From Belnapia moabensis DSM 16746 (GTDB lineage: Bacteria > Pseudomonadota > Alphaproteobacteria > Acetobacterales > Acetobacteraceae), in contig NZ_JQKB01000013.1 in the NCBI RefSeq assembly GCF_000745835.1, positions 1-64,000 on the forward strand: a stretch of DNA of 64,000 nucleotides, in the 5' to 3' direction. Position 1 is the first letter of the stretch; every line of letters starts with the position of its first letter. The notes beneath the pieces are model-generated. The model was not told the DNA's origin and did not search any database. It saw only the letters and a list, made by a program, of their open reading frames with translations. Below are positions 34,003 to 42,053 of this stretch, one piece after another. A program made the translations under genes and the position numbers.

Positions 34003-34793
34003 CAGGCGGCCTCCGCCCGTCGCGCTGCGGCGAGTTCAAGCGCCCGGATGCGCCGCTCCATCACCGCCGCCCGCGTCCGCGCCAGGACCAGTGCCATGAA
34101 GGCGAGGGTGAAGCCGAGCGCGCAGACCAGCAGCGGGTAGAGGATGTCGACATGCAGCCCCGGCGCGCCGAGCCGCGTCACGCTCGCCGGCTGGTGCAGC
34201 GTGTTCCACCAATCGACCGAGAATTTCACGATCGGCACGTTCACTGCCCCGATCAGCGCCAGGATGGCGCCCATCCGCGCCCCGCGCTCGGTGTCGTCGA
34301 AGGCGCGGACCAGGGCGGCATGGCCGAGCCAGAGGAAGAACAGCACCAGGACCGAGGTGAGCCGCGCATCCCAGACCCACCAGGTGCCCCACATCGGCTT
34401 GCCCCAGAGGCTGCCGGTGGCGAGGCAGAGGGCGGTGGCGAGCGCCCCGATCGGCGAAAGCTCCCGGCAGGCGAGGTCGGCCAGCGGGTGCCGCCAGATC
34501 AGCGACAGGATCGAGCCTACCGCCAGCCCGGCATAGCCGCCCATCGCCAGCCAAGCCATCGGCACATGGATGTAGAGGATGCGGACCGTCTCGCCCTGCT
34601 GCCAGTCGGGCGGCGAGAAGAACAACCCCCAGGGCAGGCCGATACCGAGCGTCAGCACCGCCGCCGCCGTCAGCCAGGGCAGCACCCGCCCGGACAGCCG
34701 CAGGAAGCGGCCCGGATTGGCGAAGCGGTGCAGCCCGCCCCGCGGGGCAGGGGAGAGGGGCCTGGCGCCCAGGCTCGTGTCGGCGGTTTCCAC
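34002..34793 (-). CDS. ccmC: Heme exporter protein CcmC
   Basis: A 263-residue protein with six membrane spans. The WWD-domain signature is WGTWWVWDARLTSVLVLFFL, and the flanking histidines lie in ILYIHVPMAWLAMGG and WWNTLHQPASV. It presents heme to CcmE. It is the first gene of the cluster in this window. The ATP-dependent ccmA and ccmB are not upstream and must lie elsewhere if present. Confidence 0.95.
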   Translation of the reverse strand: METADTSLGARPLSPAPRGGLHRFANPGRFLRLSGRVLPWLTAAAVLTLGIGLPWGLFFSPPDWQQGETVRILYIHVPMAWLAMGGYAGLAVGSILSLIWRHPLADLACRELSPIGALATALCLATGSLWGKPMWGTWWVWDARLTSVLVLFFLWLGHAALVRAFDDTERGARMGAILALIGAVNVPIVKFSVDWWNTLHQPASVTRLGAPGLHVDILYPLLVCALGFTLAFMALVLARTRAAVMERRIRALELAAARRAEAA

Positions 34794-34880
34794 GGCGCCA
34801 CCCTAAGCCTTGTGCGCGACGGATTGAAGCTTTCGCACAGCCGGGTAACCTGCCGCCCTCGATAACCGAAAGGAACGATT

Positions 34881-35351
34881 ATGCGGCACGGCTTGGCCAG
34901 CACGGTCGCCCTCGCAGCCATGGCTCTCGCCCAGGCGGCCATGGCGGAGACCTTCCTTACCTGCCGCTTCCCCAATGGCGGGCAGCTCCGGGTCGTGGTG
35001 GAGGAGCGCGGCCTTGCCGTCGAACGGCCCGGCCAGACCGCCTGGCTGGAGTCGGAGGAGATGGGCATGCGGCGTGATCCGTTGGCCGCCGGCTTCGGCT
35101 CACCCCTGCCCGGCGAGGGCTGGCGGGGCGTGCCGGCGCATGACCGCTTCGCTCTCAGCCTGTCCCGGGTGACGGGGGAGGCGCGGCTGCTCTTCTCCCG
35201 CCGGCCCGATCCGGCGCAGGTCGAGGCCTGCCGCGCCGCCGCCGCCGCCCGCCCGGCTGACCAGCCCCCGTCGATGCCGGTGCCTTGCGAGGTTCCGGTC
35301 GCCGCCGGCACCCTGGCCGGCACCTGCGAGGTCCAGCGGTTGAAATTCTGA
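34881..35351 (+). CDS. Small secreted protein of unknown function
   Basis: A 156-residue protein with signal peptide MRHGLASTVALAAMALAQAA cleaved near MAE. The mature part has four Cys (TCRF, VEACRA, VPCEV, GTCEV), which could form two disulfides, and a Pro/Ala-rich stretch before the last pair. AGGAACG just upstream is a good ribosome site. It is divergent from ccmC, and I recognise no domain. Confidence 0.7.
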   Translation: MRHGLASTVALAAMALAQAAMAETFLTCRFPNGGQLRVVVEERGLAVERPGQTAWLESEEMGMRRDPLAAGFGSPLPGEGWRGVPAHDRFALSLSRVTGEARLLFSRRPDPAQVEACRAAAAARPADQPPSMPVPCEVPVAAGTLAGTCEVQRLKF

Positions 35352-35354
35352 ACC

Positions 35355-36647
35355 TTACAGCATCCAGGCCGAGCCGACCGGGTGGCTCACGGCCGGCAGC
35401 ACCCCGCTGCCGAGCCCGGTCTCCATATGCCAGGCCGCGCTGCCGCCCAGCGCCTGGCCGACCCAGACCCCGTCCGGATCGGCCGCCGCCGCCAGCGCCG
35501 CGTCCGAGCCCGCCAGATCGGCGACGAGCTGCGCCCGGGTGACCCCGGAGGCCAGCCGGCCGAGTTGCAAGGCCAGCTCCGCCGCCTCCGGGTCACGGTG
35601 CAGGGCGGATTGGTAGAGCGTCGTCACCAGCGCCGCATCGTCGAGCCCGGCCATTGCCCCCGTCACCAGCCCCGCCGCCAGATCGACCCAGCCCTGGCCC
35701 GCGGTGTTCTGCTCCACCAGCGTCGCCCGCTGGGTCCCGCCCGCCGCTTGTCCCGTCACCGTGCTGTGCAGGGCCGAGGCACGTACCGCCTGCCCCACCG
35801 GGTCGAAATCGAGGTAGCCATCGGCGAGGCGGATGGTCTGCACCGCCGGCATCCAAACCTCCTTGCCCTCGGCGAGCAGCACCTGGCGCAGTTCCTCGCC
35901 GTAGCTGTTGGCGGCCGTGACATTGCGGGCCTCATGCAGCGTCACCGCCTGGCTCGGCGTGTGGAGGACGAAGCCAGATTGCGGCGTCACCGGCGTCAGC
36001 ACATCCACATGGCTCTGCTGCGTGCCCGGATCCGTCACCGTGAGGTTGAGGGTGAAGCCCGCGCTCTGCCGGCCGTCGGAGACCTGGACGAAGAGCGGGC
36101 GCGTCGGCATCTCGTCAAGGCCGAGGCTGATGCCATCCTTCAGCTTCAGCACATTGCCCACCACCTCGAAGCGCCAGGCATCCTCCTCTGAAAAGGTGAA
36201 GGTGAAGGGCCCGGCCGAATCCGGGTCGGTGACGGAGAGCGTGCCGATCGCGCTGCCGATGGCCCCTGCCACGACGCTGCCGCCGGTGACGAGACGCAGG
36301 TCGCTCGGCGGCGCGTCGTCCTGGTCGAGCACGGCGATGCGATAGACCGTGCTCGGGCTCTGCCGGCTGCCATCGGCGAAGACGAAGCGGAGCGAGAAGG
36401 AGAGCTGTGTCGGCAGGTGGGCGGCGGCGAAATACTCGTAGTCGACTGGGGCGGCGAGGCCGAGGGTGACGAGGCCCAGGCCCGGATCCCACGCCGCTGA
36501 GAAATTCAGCGCGTTGGCGCCGATGAGCTCGATCCCGACCAGGCTGTTCGTGTCGCCGGTGAGCGTCAGGCCGGCGGCCCATTCCCCGGGTTTCGAATTC
36601 TCCCGCAGCGTGCTGGGAATGGTCCCGGAAACCTGGACGCTCGGCAT
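35355..36647 (-). CDS. Cadherin-like / DUF4214 domain exoprotein
   Basis: A 430-residue protein from the ATG at 36647 (MPSVQVSGTIPSTLRENSKP); an ATG 12 codons earlier is possible. Two beta-sandwich modules come first: residues about 5-110, and a cadherin-like repeat about 115-210 (IGTLSVTDPDSAGPFTFTFS, ending VQVSDGRQSAGFTLNLTVTD). The C-terminal third holds a DUF4214 unit (LVTTLYQSALHRDPEAAELA). There is no signal peptide, so type I secretion or an uncleaved signal is possible. Such proteins are often surface or biofilm factors, which is inference here. Confidence 0.7.
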   Translation of the reverse strand: MPSVQVSGTIPSTLRENSKPGEWAAGLTLTGDTNSLVGIELIGANALNFSAAWDPGLGLVTLGLAAPVDYEYFAAAHLPTQLSFSLRFVFADGSRQSPSTVYRIAVLDQDDAPPSDLRLVTGGSVVAGAIGSAIGTLSVTDPDSAGPFTFTFSEEDAWRFEVVGNVLKLKDGISLGLDEMPTRPLFVQVSDGRQSAGFTLNLTVTDPGTQQSHVDVLTPVTPQSGFVLHTPSQAVTLHEARNVTAANSYGEELRQVLLAEGKEVWMPAVQTIRLADGYLDFDPVGQAVRASALHSTVTGQAAGGTQRATLVEQNTAGQGWVDLAAGLVTGAMAGLDDAALVTTLYQSALHRDPEAAELALQLGRLASGVTRAQLVADLAGSDAALAAAADPDGVWVGQALGGSAAWHMETGLGSGVLPAVSHPVGSAWML

Positions 36648-36721
36648 GGTTTCTCGCCCCGTCTGTGTGACAGGGCGGACCATGTGGCACCGATCTTACG
36701 GAAGCATAAATGAGACTGGCG

Positions 36722-37555
36722 CTATTTCCGTTGGGCGGCTGCCAGCTGCGTCCGCACCGTCCAGAGTTCCGGAAAGAACCCCCGCTCGAGCACGCCCTTG
36801 AGATAGGCGACGCCGGCCGAGCCGCCGGTGCCCATCCGGTGGCCAATGATCCGCTCCACCGTCCGCATGTGCCGGAAGCGCCAGGTCTGGACGGCGTCCT
36901 CGAGGTCCACCAGCTCCTCGGCCAGTTCATAGAGGTCGAAATGCGCTTCGGCCTGCTCGTAGACGATGACCCAGGCCGCGGTGACGCCTTCGTCGGCCGC
37001 ATGAGGCTTGCTGGGGTCGCGCCCGAGCACCGCCTCCGGCACCGGCAGGCCGCGGCGACCAAGCAACCTGAGCGCCTCGTCATAGAGCGAGGGCCCGTGA
37101 AAGGCCGCCTCCAGCACCGCCAGGATGTCCGGCCGATGGGCATGCGGCTTCAGCATGAAGCCGTCCCGCGCGCCGAGCTTGAACTCGATCAGCCGGTACT
37201 GCCAGGACTGGAAGCCGGAGGAACTGCCGAGGCTGTCGCGGAAGGCGAGGTAGTCGTGCGGCGTCATGGTCGAGAGCACGTCCCAGGCCTCGACCAGCTG
37301 CTTCTGGATGCGCGAGACGCGCGCCAGCGCCTTGAAGGCCGGCCGCAGCGCATCGGCGCGGATGTTGGCCATCGCCAAGTCCAGCTCGTGGTTCAGGAGC
37401 TTCATCCAGAGCTCCTGCACCTGGTGGATGGTGATGAAGAGCAGCTCGTCATGCTGGCCGGAGAGCGGCTGCTGCGCCGAGAGGATCTGGTCGAGATGCA
37501 GGTAGTCGCCATAGCTCATGCGCTTGGCGAAATCGGTCTCGACACCCTCGACCAT
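36722..37555 (-). CDS. kynA: Tryptophan 2,3-dioxygenase
   Basis: A 277-residue heme enzyme that opens the indole ring of tryptophan to give N-formylkynurenine. Family marks are MSYGDYLHLDQILSAQQPLS, LLFITIHQVQELWMKLLNHE and SSSGFQSWQYRLIEF, and near the C-terminus the heme His region FRHMRTVERIIGHRMGTGGS. The length is normal. It is transcribed away from the kynureninase-like gene, with a perfect palindrome in the 59-bp gap. No formamidase gene (kynB) is nearby. Confidence 0.95.
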   Translation of the reverse strand: MVEGVETDFAKRMSYGDYLHLDQILSAQQPLSGQHDELLFITIHQVQELWMKLLNHELDLAMANIRADALRPAFKALARVSRIQKQLVEAWDVLSTMTPHDYLAFRDSLGSSSGFQSWQYRLIEFKLGARDGFMLKPHAHRPDILAVLEAAFHGPSLYDEALRLLGRRGLPVPEAVLGRDPSKPHAADEGVTAAWVIVYEQAEAHFDLYELAEELVDLEDAVQTWRFRHMRTVERIIGHRMGTGGSAGVAYLKGVLERGFFPELWTVRTQLAAAQRK

Positions 37556-37580
37556 GGTGATGGCCTCCTCGGAAGACTTA

Positions 37581-37594
37581 CTTTAAGCTTAAAG
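37581..37594. promoter_or_regulatory. Perfect 14-bp palindrome, probable operator for the kynA/kynureninase pair
   Basis: CTTTAAGCTTAAAG is fully self-complementary and lies in the 59-bp gap between two divergent genes, 26 bp from the kynA start and 21 bp from the other. Its AT-rich sequence stands out in this GC-rich genome. Symmetric sites like this are typical for MarR- or GntR-type repressors; which regulator binds is unknown. Confidence 0.65.
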
Positions 37595-37614
37595 CAATCA
37601 GCCGGAGCAAGACC

Positions 37615-38766
37615 ATGCTGGACCTCCGCCCGCACTTCTCCCGGAGCCTCGGCGCCGCGCCGGAGCGGCTGCATTTCGCAGCCCACAGCCACCATCCGCG
37701 GCCCGACGTGACCCGCGCAGCCCAACTTGCCGCCTGGGACGACGCGGCCCGGTTGCTGGACACCAAATGGGGGCATGTCCTCGGCCCGGTCTGGCAGTCG
37801 GCCCAGCGCCATGTTGCCCGGCATTGCCGCCTGCCGGACCCGTCGACCATCGTCTTTGCGCCGAACACCCAGGAATTCGTCGTCCGCATCCTCTCGGCGT
37901 TGCCCACCCACCGGCGGCCGCGCATCCTGACCACGGATGGCGAATTCCACAGCTTCGCCCGGCAGGTCGCCCGGCTGGAGGAGGAGGGGCTGATCGTCGT
38001 CACCCGTATCCCGAGCGAGCCAGCGTGCGACTGCATCCCGCGCCTCGCCGAGGCTGCCCGGCAAGGCTTCGACCTGATCTGGGCGAGCGAGGTCTTCTTC
38101 ACCTCCGGCGCCGCGCTGACGGACCTGTCCGCCCTGGCCGAGGCAGCGGGCGAGGCCGCCCTGGTCATCGACGGCTACCACGCCTTCATGGCCCGGCCGG
38201 TGGCTCTCTCGGCCATCGCTGGCCGCGCCTTCTACCTGGCCGGCGGCTACAAATACGCCATGGCGGGGGAGGGGGCCTGCTTCCTCCATTGCCCGCCGGG
38301 CTGGCTGATGCGGCCGCGCTCCACCGGCTGGTATGCCGGCTTCGGGGCGCTGGCGGAGGGTGGAGCCGGCGTGCCCTATGCCGAGGATGGCTGGCGCTTC
38401 ATGGGCTCCACCTTCGACGCCAGCGGCCTTTACCGGCTGAACGCAGTGATGGACTGGCTCGCCGGGCTCGGCCTCGACGCCGCCGCCATCCATGCCCATG
38501 CCCATGCGCTGCAGGCGCGCTTTCTCGCCGGCCTGCCGCACACCGGGCTCGATCCGGCCCGGCTGGTGGTGGCGCCGGATGACCCGGCGCGCGGCAATTT
38601 CCTCGCCTTCAACCTCGAGGATGCGGAGGGCTGGCAAGCCCGCCTTGCCGCGGCCGGCATCGTCACCGACCGGCGCGGACGGCGGCTGCGCTTCGGTTTC
38701 GGCCTCTACCAGACGGGGGAGGAGGTGGACCGGCTGCTCGATCGGCTCCAGAATCTGGCGCCATGA
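37615..38766 (+). CDS. Kynureninase-like PLP-dependent enzyme (aminotransferase class V fold)
   Basis: A 383-residue PLP enzyme starting MLDLRPHFSRSLGAAPERLH with GGAG 10 bp upstream. The PLP site shows VIDGYHAFMA (D186, H189) and the Schiff-base lysine K213 in AGGYKYAMAGEGACFLH, resembling the GYKY motif of kynureninases. Pairing with kynA supports cleavage of kynurenine to anthranilate and alanine. The sequence departs from classical KynU, so another class V activity is possible. It overlaps the DUF952 gene (ATGA). Confidence 0.7.
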   Translation: MLDLRPHFSRSLGAAPERLHFAAHSHHPRPDVTRAAQLAAWDDAARLLDTKWGHVLGPVWQSAQRHVARHCRLPDPSTIVFAPNTQEFVVRILSALPTHRRPRILTTDGEFHSFARQVARLEEEGLIVVTRIPSEPACDCIPRLAEAARQGFDLIWASEVFFTSGAALTDLSALAEAAGEAALVIDGYHAFMARPVALSAIAGRAFYLAGGYKYAMAGEGACFLHCPPGWLMRPRSTGWYAGFGALAEGGAGVPYAEDGWRFMGSTFDASGLYRLNAVMDWLAGLGLDAAAIHAHAHALQARFLAGLPHTGLDPARLVVAPDDPARGNFLAFNLEDAEGWQARLAAAGIVTDRRGRRLRFGFGLYQTGEEVDRLLDRLQNLAP

Positions 38767-39113
38767 ACTCCCCCATCTACACCATGGTCCGCGCCGCCGA
38801 CTGGCGTGCGGCCGAGGCCGCCGGCGCCTATCACGGCAGCGCCGATGACCGGCGCGACGGCTTCCTCCACTTCTCGGCCGGCGCCCAGCTCCGCGCCAGC
38901 GCCGCCAAGCATCGCGCCGGCGAGCGGGACCTGCTGCTGGTCGAGGTGGACCCTGTGAGCCTCGGCGAGGCGCTCCGCTGGGAGCCGGCCGGCAGCCGCC
39001 CCGGCCTTTTCCCGCACCTCTACGGCGCCTTGCCGCTCTCCGCCGTGCGCACGGTGACGCCGCTGCCGCTCGGCCCGGACGGCACCCATGTCTTCCCCGC
39101 TGGGATCGACTGA
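38763..39113 (+). CDS. DUF952 family protein
   Basis: A 116-residue protein with the DUF952 pattern: IYTMVRAADWRAAEAAGAYH, DDRRDGFLHFSAGAQLRASA and FPHLYGALPLSAV. The fold is related to ADP-ribosyltransferase-like domains, but no activity is established. ATGA overlap with the kynureninase-like gene indicates one transcript. Its last 94 bp overlap the convergent DMT transporter gene. Confidence 0.85.
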   Translation: MNSPIYTMVRAADWRAAEAAGAYHGSADDRRDGFLHFSAGAQLRASAAKHRAGERDLLLVEVDPVSLGEALRWEPAGSRPGLFPHLYGALPLSAVRTVTPLPLGPDGTHVFPAGID

Positions 39114-39967
39114 GCCAGCCCGCGCCGCCGCGCCCGTTCGCTCATCAGACAGGCGAAGACGACGACCGCGCCGCCGGCCAGCATCGCCAGGTCCGGCCAA
39201 TGCCCCCAGATGGCGAGGTCGAGCCCGACCGAGACCGGCAGCGCCGCGAAGCCCCAGGGCGCCAGCCGTGACGCGTCCGAATGCTGGAAGGCGGCCGCGG
39301 TGCAGACCACCGCCCCGCCGGCCAGCAGCCCGTTCCCCAGCATCCGGGCCAGTTCCATCGGCGGCGGCGAGGACCAGTCCAGCGCTGCCAGCGGCCCGAA
39401 CAGCGCGAGGCCCAGCAGGCTCGGCCACAGGATGACGCCGACCAGCCCCGGCTCCGTCCGCAGCTTGCGGTTCAGCGTCTGGTTCATGGCGAAGGCGAAG
39501 GTCGCGGCCAGCAGCGCCAGGTAGCCGCCGAGCGGCGCGTCGAGCCCGCCGAGCTTCGGCGCCACCGCCAGCAGCACGCCGGCGAAGCCGAGCAGGCACC
39601 AGGCCCAGGCCGCCCGCGCCACCACCTCGCCCAGGATCAGCACCGAGAGGCCGAGGGTCAACAGCGGCGCGGTGAAGAAGAACAGGTAGCCCTCCGCCAG
39701 CGGCACATGCCGGAAGCCGAGGAAGAAGCCGCCCGCCGAGACCATCATCGAGCAGGCCCGAAGCGCCTGCAGCCCCGGATGCCGCGTCGAGAGCGGCCCG
39801 CCGAAGCCTGGCCGGACCGCCCGCGCCAGCAGGAAGGCCGGCAGGAGCATGGCGTAGCGGAGGAAGAGCACCTCGCCGAGCCCGTAATGGCCGGAAAGCA
39901 GCTTGCTGTTGGCATCGTTGATGCTGAACAGCACGACGCCGGCCAGCAGCAGCGCTGGTCCCTTCAC
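39020..39967 (-). CDS. DMT/EamA-family transporter
   Basis: A 315-residue protein with ten hydrophobic segments, starting MKGPALLLAGVVLFSINDAN, and with two EamA-type halves (GEVLFLRYAMLLPAFLLARA and the second from about residue 145). It is probably an exporter of metabolites; substrate unknown. The last 31 residues, rich in Gly/Ser/Pro, lie antisense to the DUF952 gene and are hydrophilic, as though the reading frame were extended after losing an earlier stop. Confidence 0.85.
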   Translation of the reverse strand: MKGPALLLAGVVLFSINDANSKLLSGHYGLGEVLFLRYAMLLPAFLLARAVRPGFGGPLSTRHPGLQALRACSMMVSAGGFFLGFRHVPLAEGYLFFFTAPLLTLGLSVLILGEVVARAAWAWCLLGFAGVLLAVAPKLGGLDAPLGGYLALLAATFAFAMNQTLNRKLRTEPGLVGVILWPSLLGLALFGPLAALDWSSPPPMELARMLGNGLLAGGAVVCTAAAFQHSDASRLAPWGFAALPVSVGLDLAIWGHWPDLAMLAGGAVVVFACLMSERARRRGLAQSIPAGKTWVPSGPSGSGVTVRTAESGKAP

Positions 39968-40083
39968 TCGCCTTCCTCCCGGGCTTTTCCCGTGAAGGTT
40001 GTCGCGGGCGGCGCCCAGGGCGTCAACATCAGGGCGTCAACCGCGCTTCCCAACCCGCACCGGCTCGGGCACACAGCGGCGCC

Positions 40084-41127
40084 ATGACACCGCGTCTCGC
40101 CTCCCTTGCCACCCCTTTGCTCCGCCGCCTCGATGCCGAGACGGCGCATGGCCTGGCCCTGAAGGCCCTGTCGGCGGGCCTTGCCGGCCGGACCGAGGCG
40201 GCGGCCGACCCGATCCTGGCGACCGAGGCGCTCGGCCTCCGCTTCGCCAACCCCCTCGGCCTGGCCGCCGGCTTCGACAAGGATGCGGTGGCGGTGCTGC
40301 CGCTGATGCGCCTCGGCTTCGGCTTCGTCGAGGCCGGCACGGTCACGCCGCGGCCGCAGCCGGGCAACCCGAGGCCACGCCTCTTCCGCCTCGCCGAGGA
40401 CGCGGCCGTCATCAACCGCATGGGCTTCAACAATGGCGGGGTGGAGGCCTATCTCGCCCGGCTCCGCGCCCTGCCGCGGCCGTTGCCCGCGGTGTTCGGC
40501 GCCAATATCGGGGTGAACAAGGAGGGCGCTGACCCGGCCAGGGACTACCCGACGCTCTACCGGGCGCTGGCGGGGCTTGCCGACTACGTCACCGTCAACG
40601 TCTCCTCGCCCAACACCCCGGGCCTCCGCGACCTGCAGGGGGAGGAGCGGCTGGCGCAGATCCTCGCCGGCATCGCCGCCATCGAGGGGCCGCCGGTCCT
40701 GGTGAAGATCGCCCCGGACCTTTCGGAGAATGCGCTCGGCCCGATCATCGAGACCTGCATCGCCCAGGGCGTCGCCGGCCTCATCGTCTCCAACACGACG
40801 ATCGCCCGGCCGGAGAGCCTGCGCTCGGCCTATCGCGGAGAGGCGGGTGGCCTCTCCGGCGCGCCGCTGCGTGACCGGGCGACCGAGGTGCTGCGGCATT
40901 GCCACTGGATCGCCCAGGGACGGCTGACGCTGATCGGCGTCGGTGGCATCGCCAGCGGCGCGGATGCGCTGGCGAAGATCAGGGCCGGTGCCAGCCTCGT
41001 TCAGCTCTACACCGCCTTCGCCTATGCCGGCCCCGCGCTGGTGCCGGAGATCCTCCGTGACCTCGCCGCGCTGCTGCGGCGGGACGGTTTCACCAGCGTC
41101 GCCGAAGCGGTCGGCATCGCGGCCTGA
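40084..41127 (+). CDS. pyrD: Quinone-dependent dihydroorotate dehydrogenase (class 2)
   Basis: A 347-residue FMN enzyme of pyrimidine synthesis that oxidises dihydroorotate and passes electrons to quinone at the membrane. FANPLGLAAGFDKDAVAVLP, NRMGFNNGGVEAYLARL and VNVSSPNTPGLRDLQGEERL are class 2 hallmarks (Ser as catalytic base), and GVGGIASGADALAKIRAGAS binds FMN phosphate. The N-terminal helix (residues 1-30) serves for membrane association. The HAD gene follows after 12 bp. Confidence 0.95.
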   Translation: MTPRLASLATPLLRRLDAETAHGLALKALSAGLAGRTEAAADPILATEALGLRFANPLGLAAGFDKDAVAVLPLMRLGFGFVEAGTVTPRPQPGNPRPRLFRLAEDAAVINRMGFNNGGVEAYLARLRALPRPLPAVFGANIGVNKEGADPARDYPTLYRALAGLADYVTVNVSSPNTPGLRDLQGEERLAQILAGIAAIEGPPVLVKIAPDLSENALGPIIETCIAQGVAGLIVSNTTIARPESLRSAYRGEAGGLSGAPLRDRATEVLRHCHWIAQGRLTLIGVGGIASGADALAKIRAGASLVQLYTAFAYAGPALVPEILRDLAALLRRDGFTSVAEAVGIAA

Positions 41128-41139
41128 AGGAAGAGCGAG

Positions 41140-42000
41140 ATGGACATCCTCGACGGCATCGCCCCGCTGGCGGAGCGCTATGACGGCTACGTCCTCGACC
41201 TCTGGGGCGTCGTGCACAACGGCAAGCGCCTCTATCCCGGCGTGCCCGAGGCGCTGGGCGAGCTGAAGAAACGCGGGAAGCGCATCGTCTTCCTGACCAA
41301 TGCGCCGCGCCGCGCCTGGTTCGTCCAGGAGATGCTGGACCGGATGGACCTCGACCGCGCGCTCTATGACGGCATCATGTCTTCGGGCGAGATCGCCTGG
41401 TGGATGCTGAAGGAGCGCACCCATCCCTTCTTCGCCCCACTGGGACGCCGCGCTTTTCATATCGGCCCGGAGAAGGACCTTTCGGTGATCGAGGAGGGCG
41501 TCGCCGAGCCGGTCGCCGACCCGGCCGGGGCCGATTTCCTGCTGAATACCGGCCCCGACCCGGAGCGCGGCTCGGCCGACCCCGCTCCCTATCGCCCCGC
41601 GCTGGAGGCCGCCGCCGCCCATCGCCTTCCCATGGTCTGCGTCAACCCGGACCGCTTCGTCATGGTGGGCGAGGACCGGCTGATCTGCGCCGGCGCGCTC
41701 GCCGACATCTACCTGGAACTCGGTTGCCCGGTCTTCGAGGTCGGCAAGCCGGACCCGGCCGTCTACGACCCGGTGATGGAGCTCCTCGGCCTTGCCGACC
41801 GGCGCCGCGTGCTGGCGATCGGCGACACGCCGCATACAGACCTCGCCGGGGCCGCGGCGGCGGGGATGGACGCGCTCTGGGCGATGACCGGCCTCGCCGC
41901 CCACGCCCATGGCGACAACCCGGACCCGGAGCGGCTGCGGCAGGTGGCGCTGGCCGAGGGCGTGGACCCCATCGCCGCCATCCGCGCGCTGCGCTGGTAG
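41140..42000 (+). CDS. TIGR01459-type HAD-superfamily IIA hydrolase
   Basis: A 286-residue phosphatase-like protein. Motif I is YVLDLWGVVHNGKRLYPGV (D20 and the WGVVHNG variant), motif II FLTNAPRR, and the late motifs EVGKPDPAVYDPVM and AIGDTPHTDLAGAAAAGMD. This variant is largely an alphaproteobacterial family; its substrate is not known, though a sugar phosphate or nucleotide is likely. It is close to pyrD and probably co-transcribed with it. Confidence 0.88.
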   Translation: MDILDGIAPLAERYDGYVLDLWGVVHNGKRLYPGVPEALGELKKRGKRIVFLTNAPRRAWFVQEMLDRMDLDRALYDGIMSSGEIAWWMLKERTHPFFAPLGRRAFHIGPEKDLSVIEEGVAEPVADPAGADFLLNTGPDPERGSADPAPYRPALEAAAAHRLPMVCVNPDRFVMVGEDRLICAGALADIYLELGCPVFEVGKPDPAVYDPVMELLGLADRRRVLAIGDTPHTDLAGAAAAGMDALWAMTGLAAHAHGDNPDPERLRQVALAEGVDPIAAIRALRW

Positions 42001-42053
42001 CCCTGGCGTCATTCCGGCCTATGCTGCCCCGGTTGGCAGCGGGAGGTCACGGA

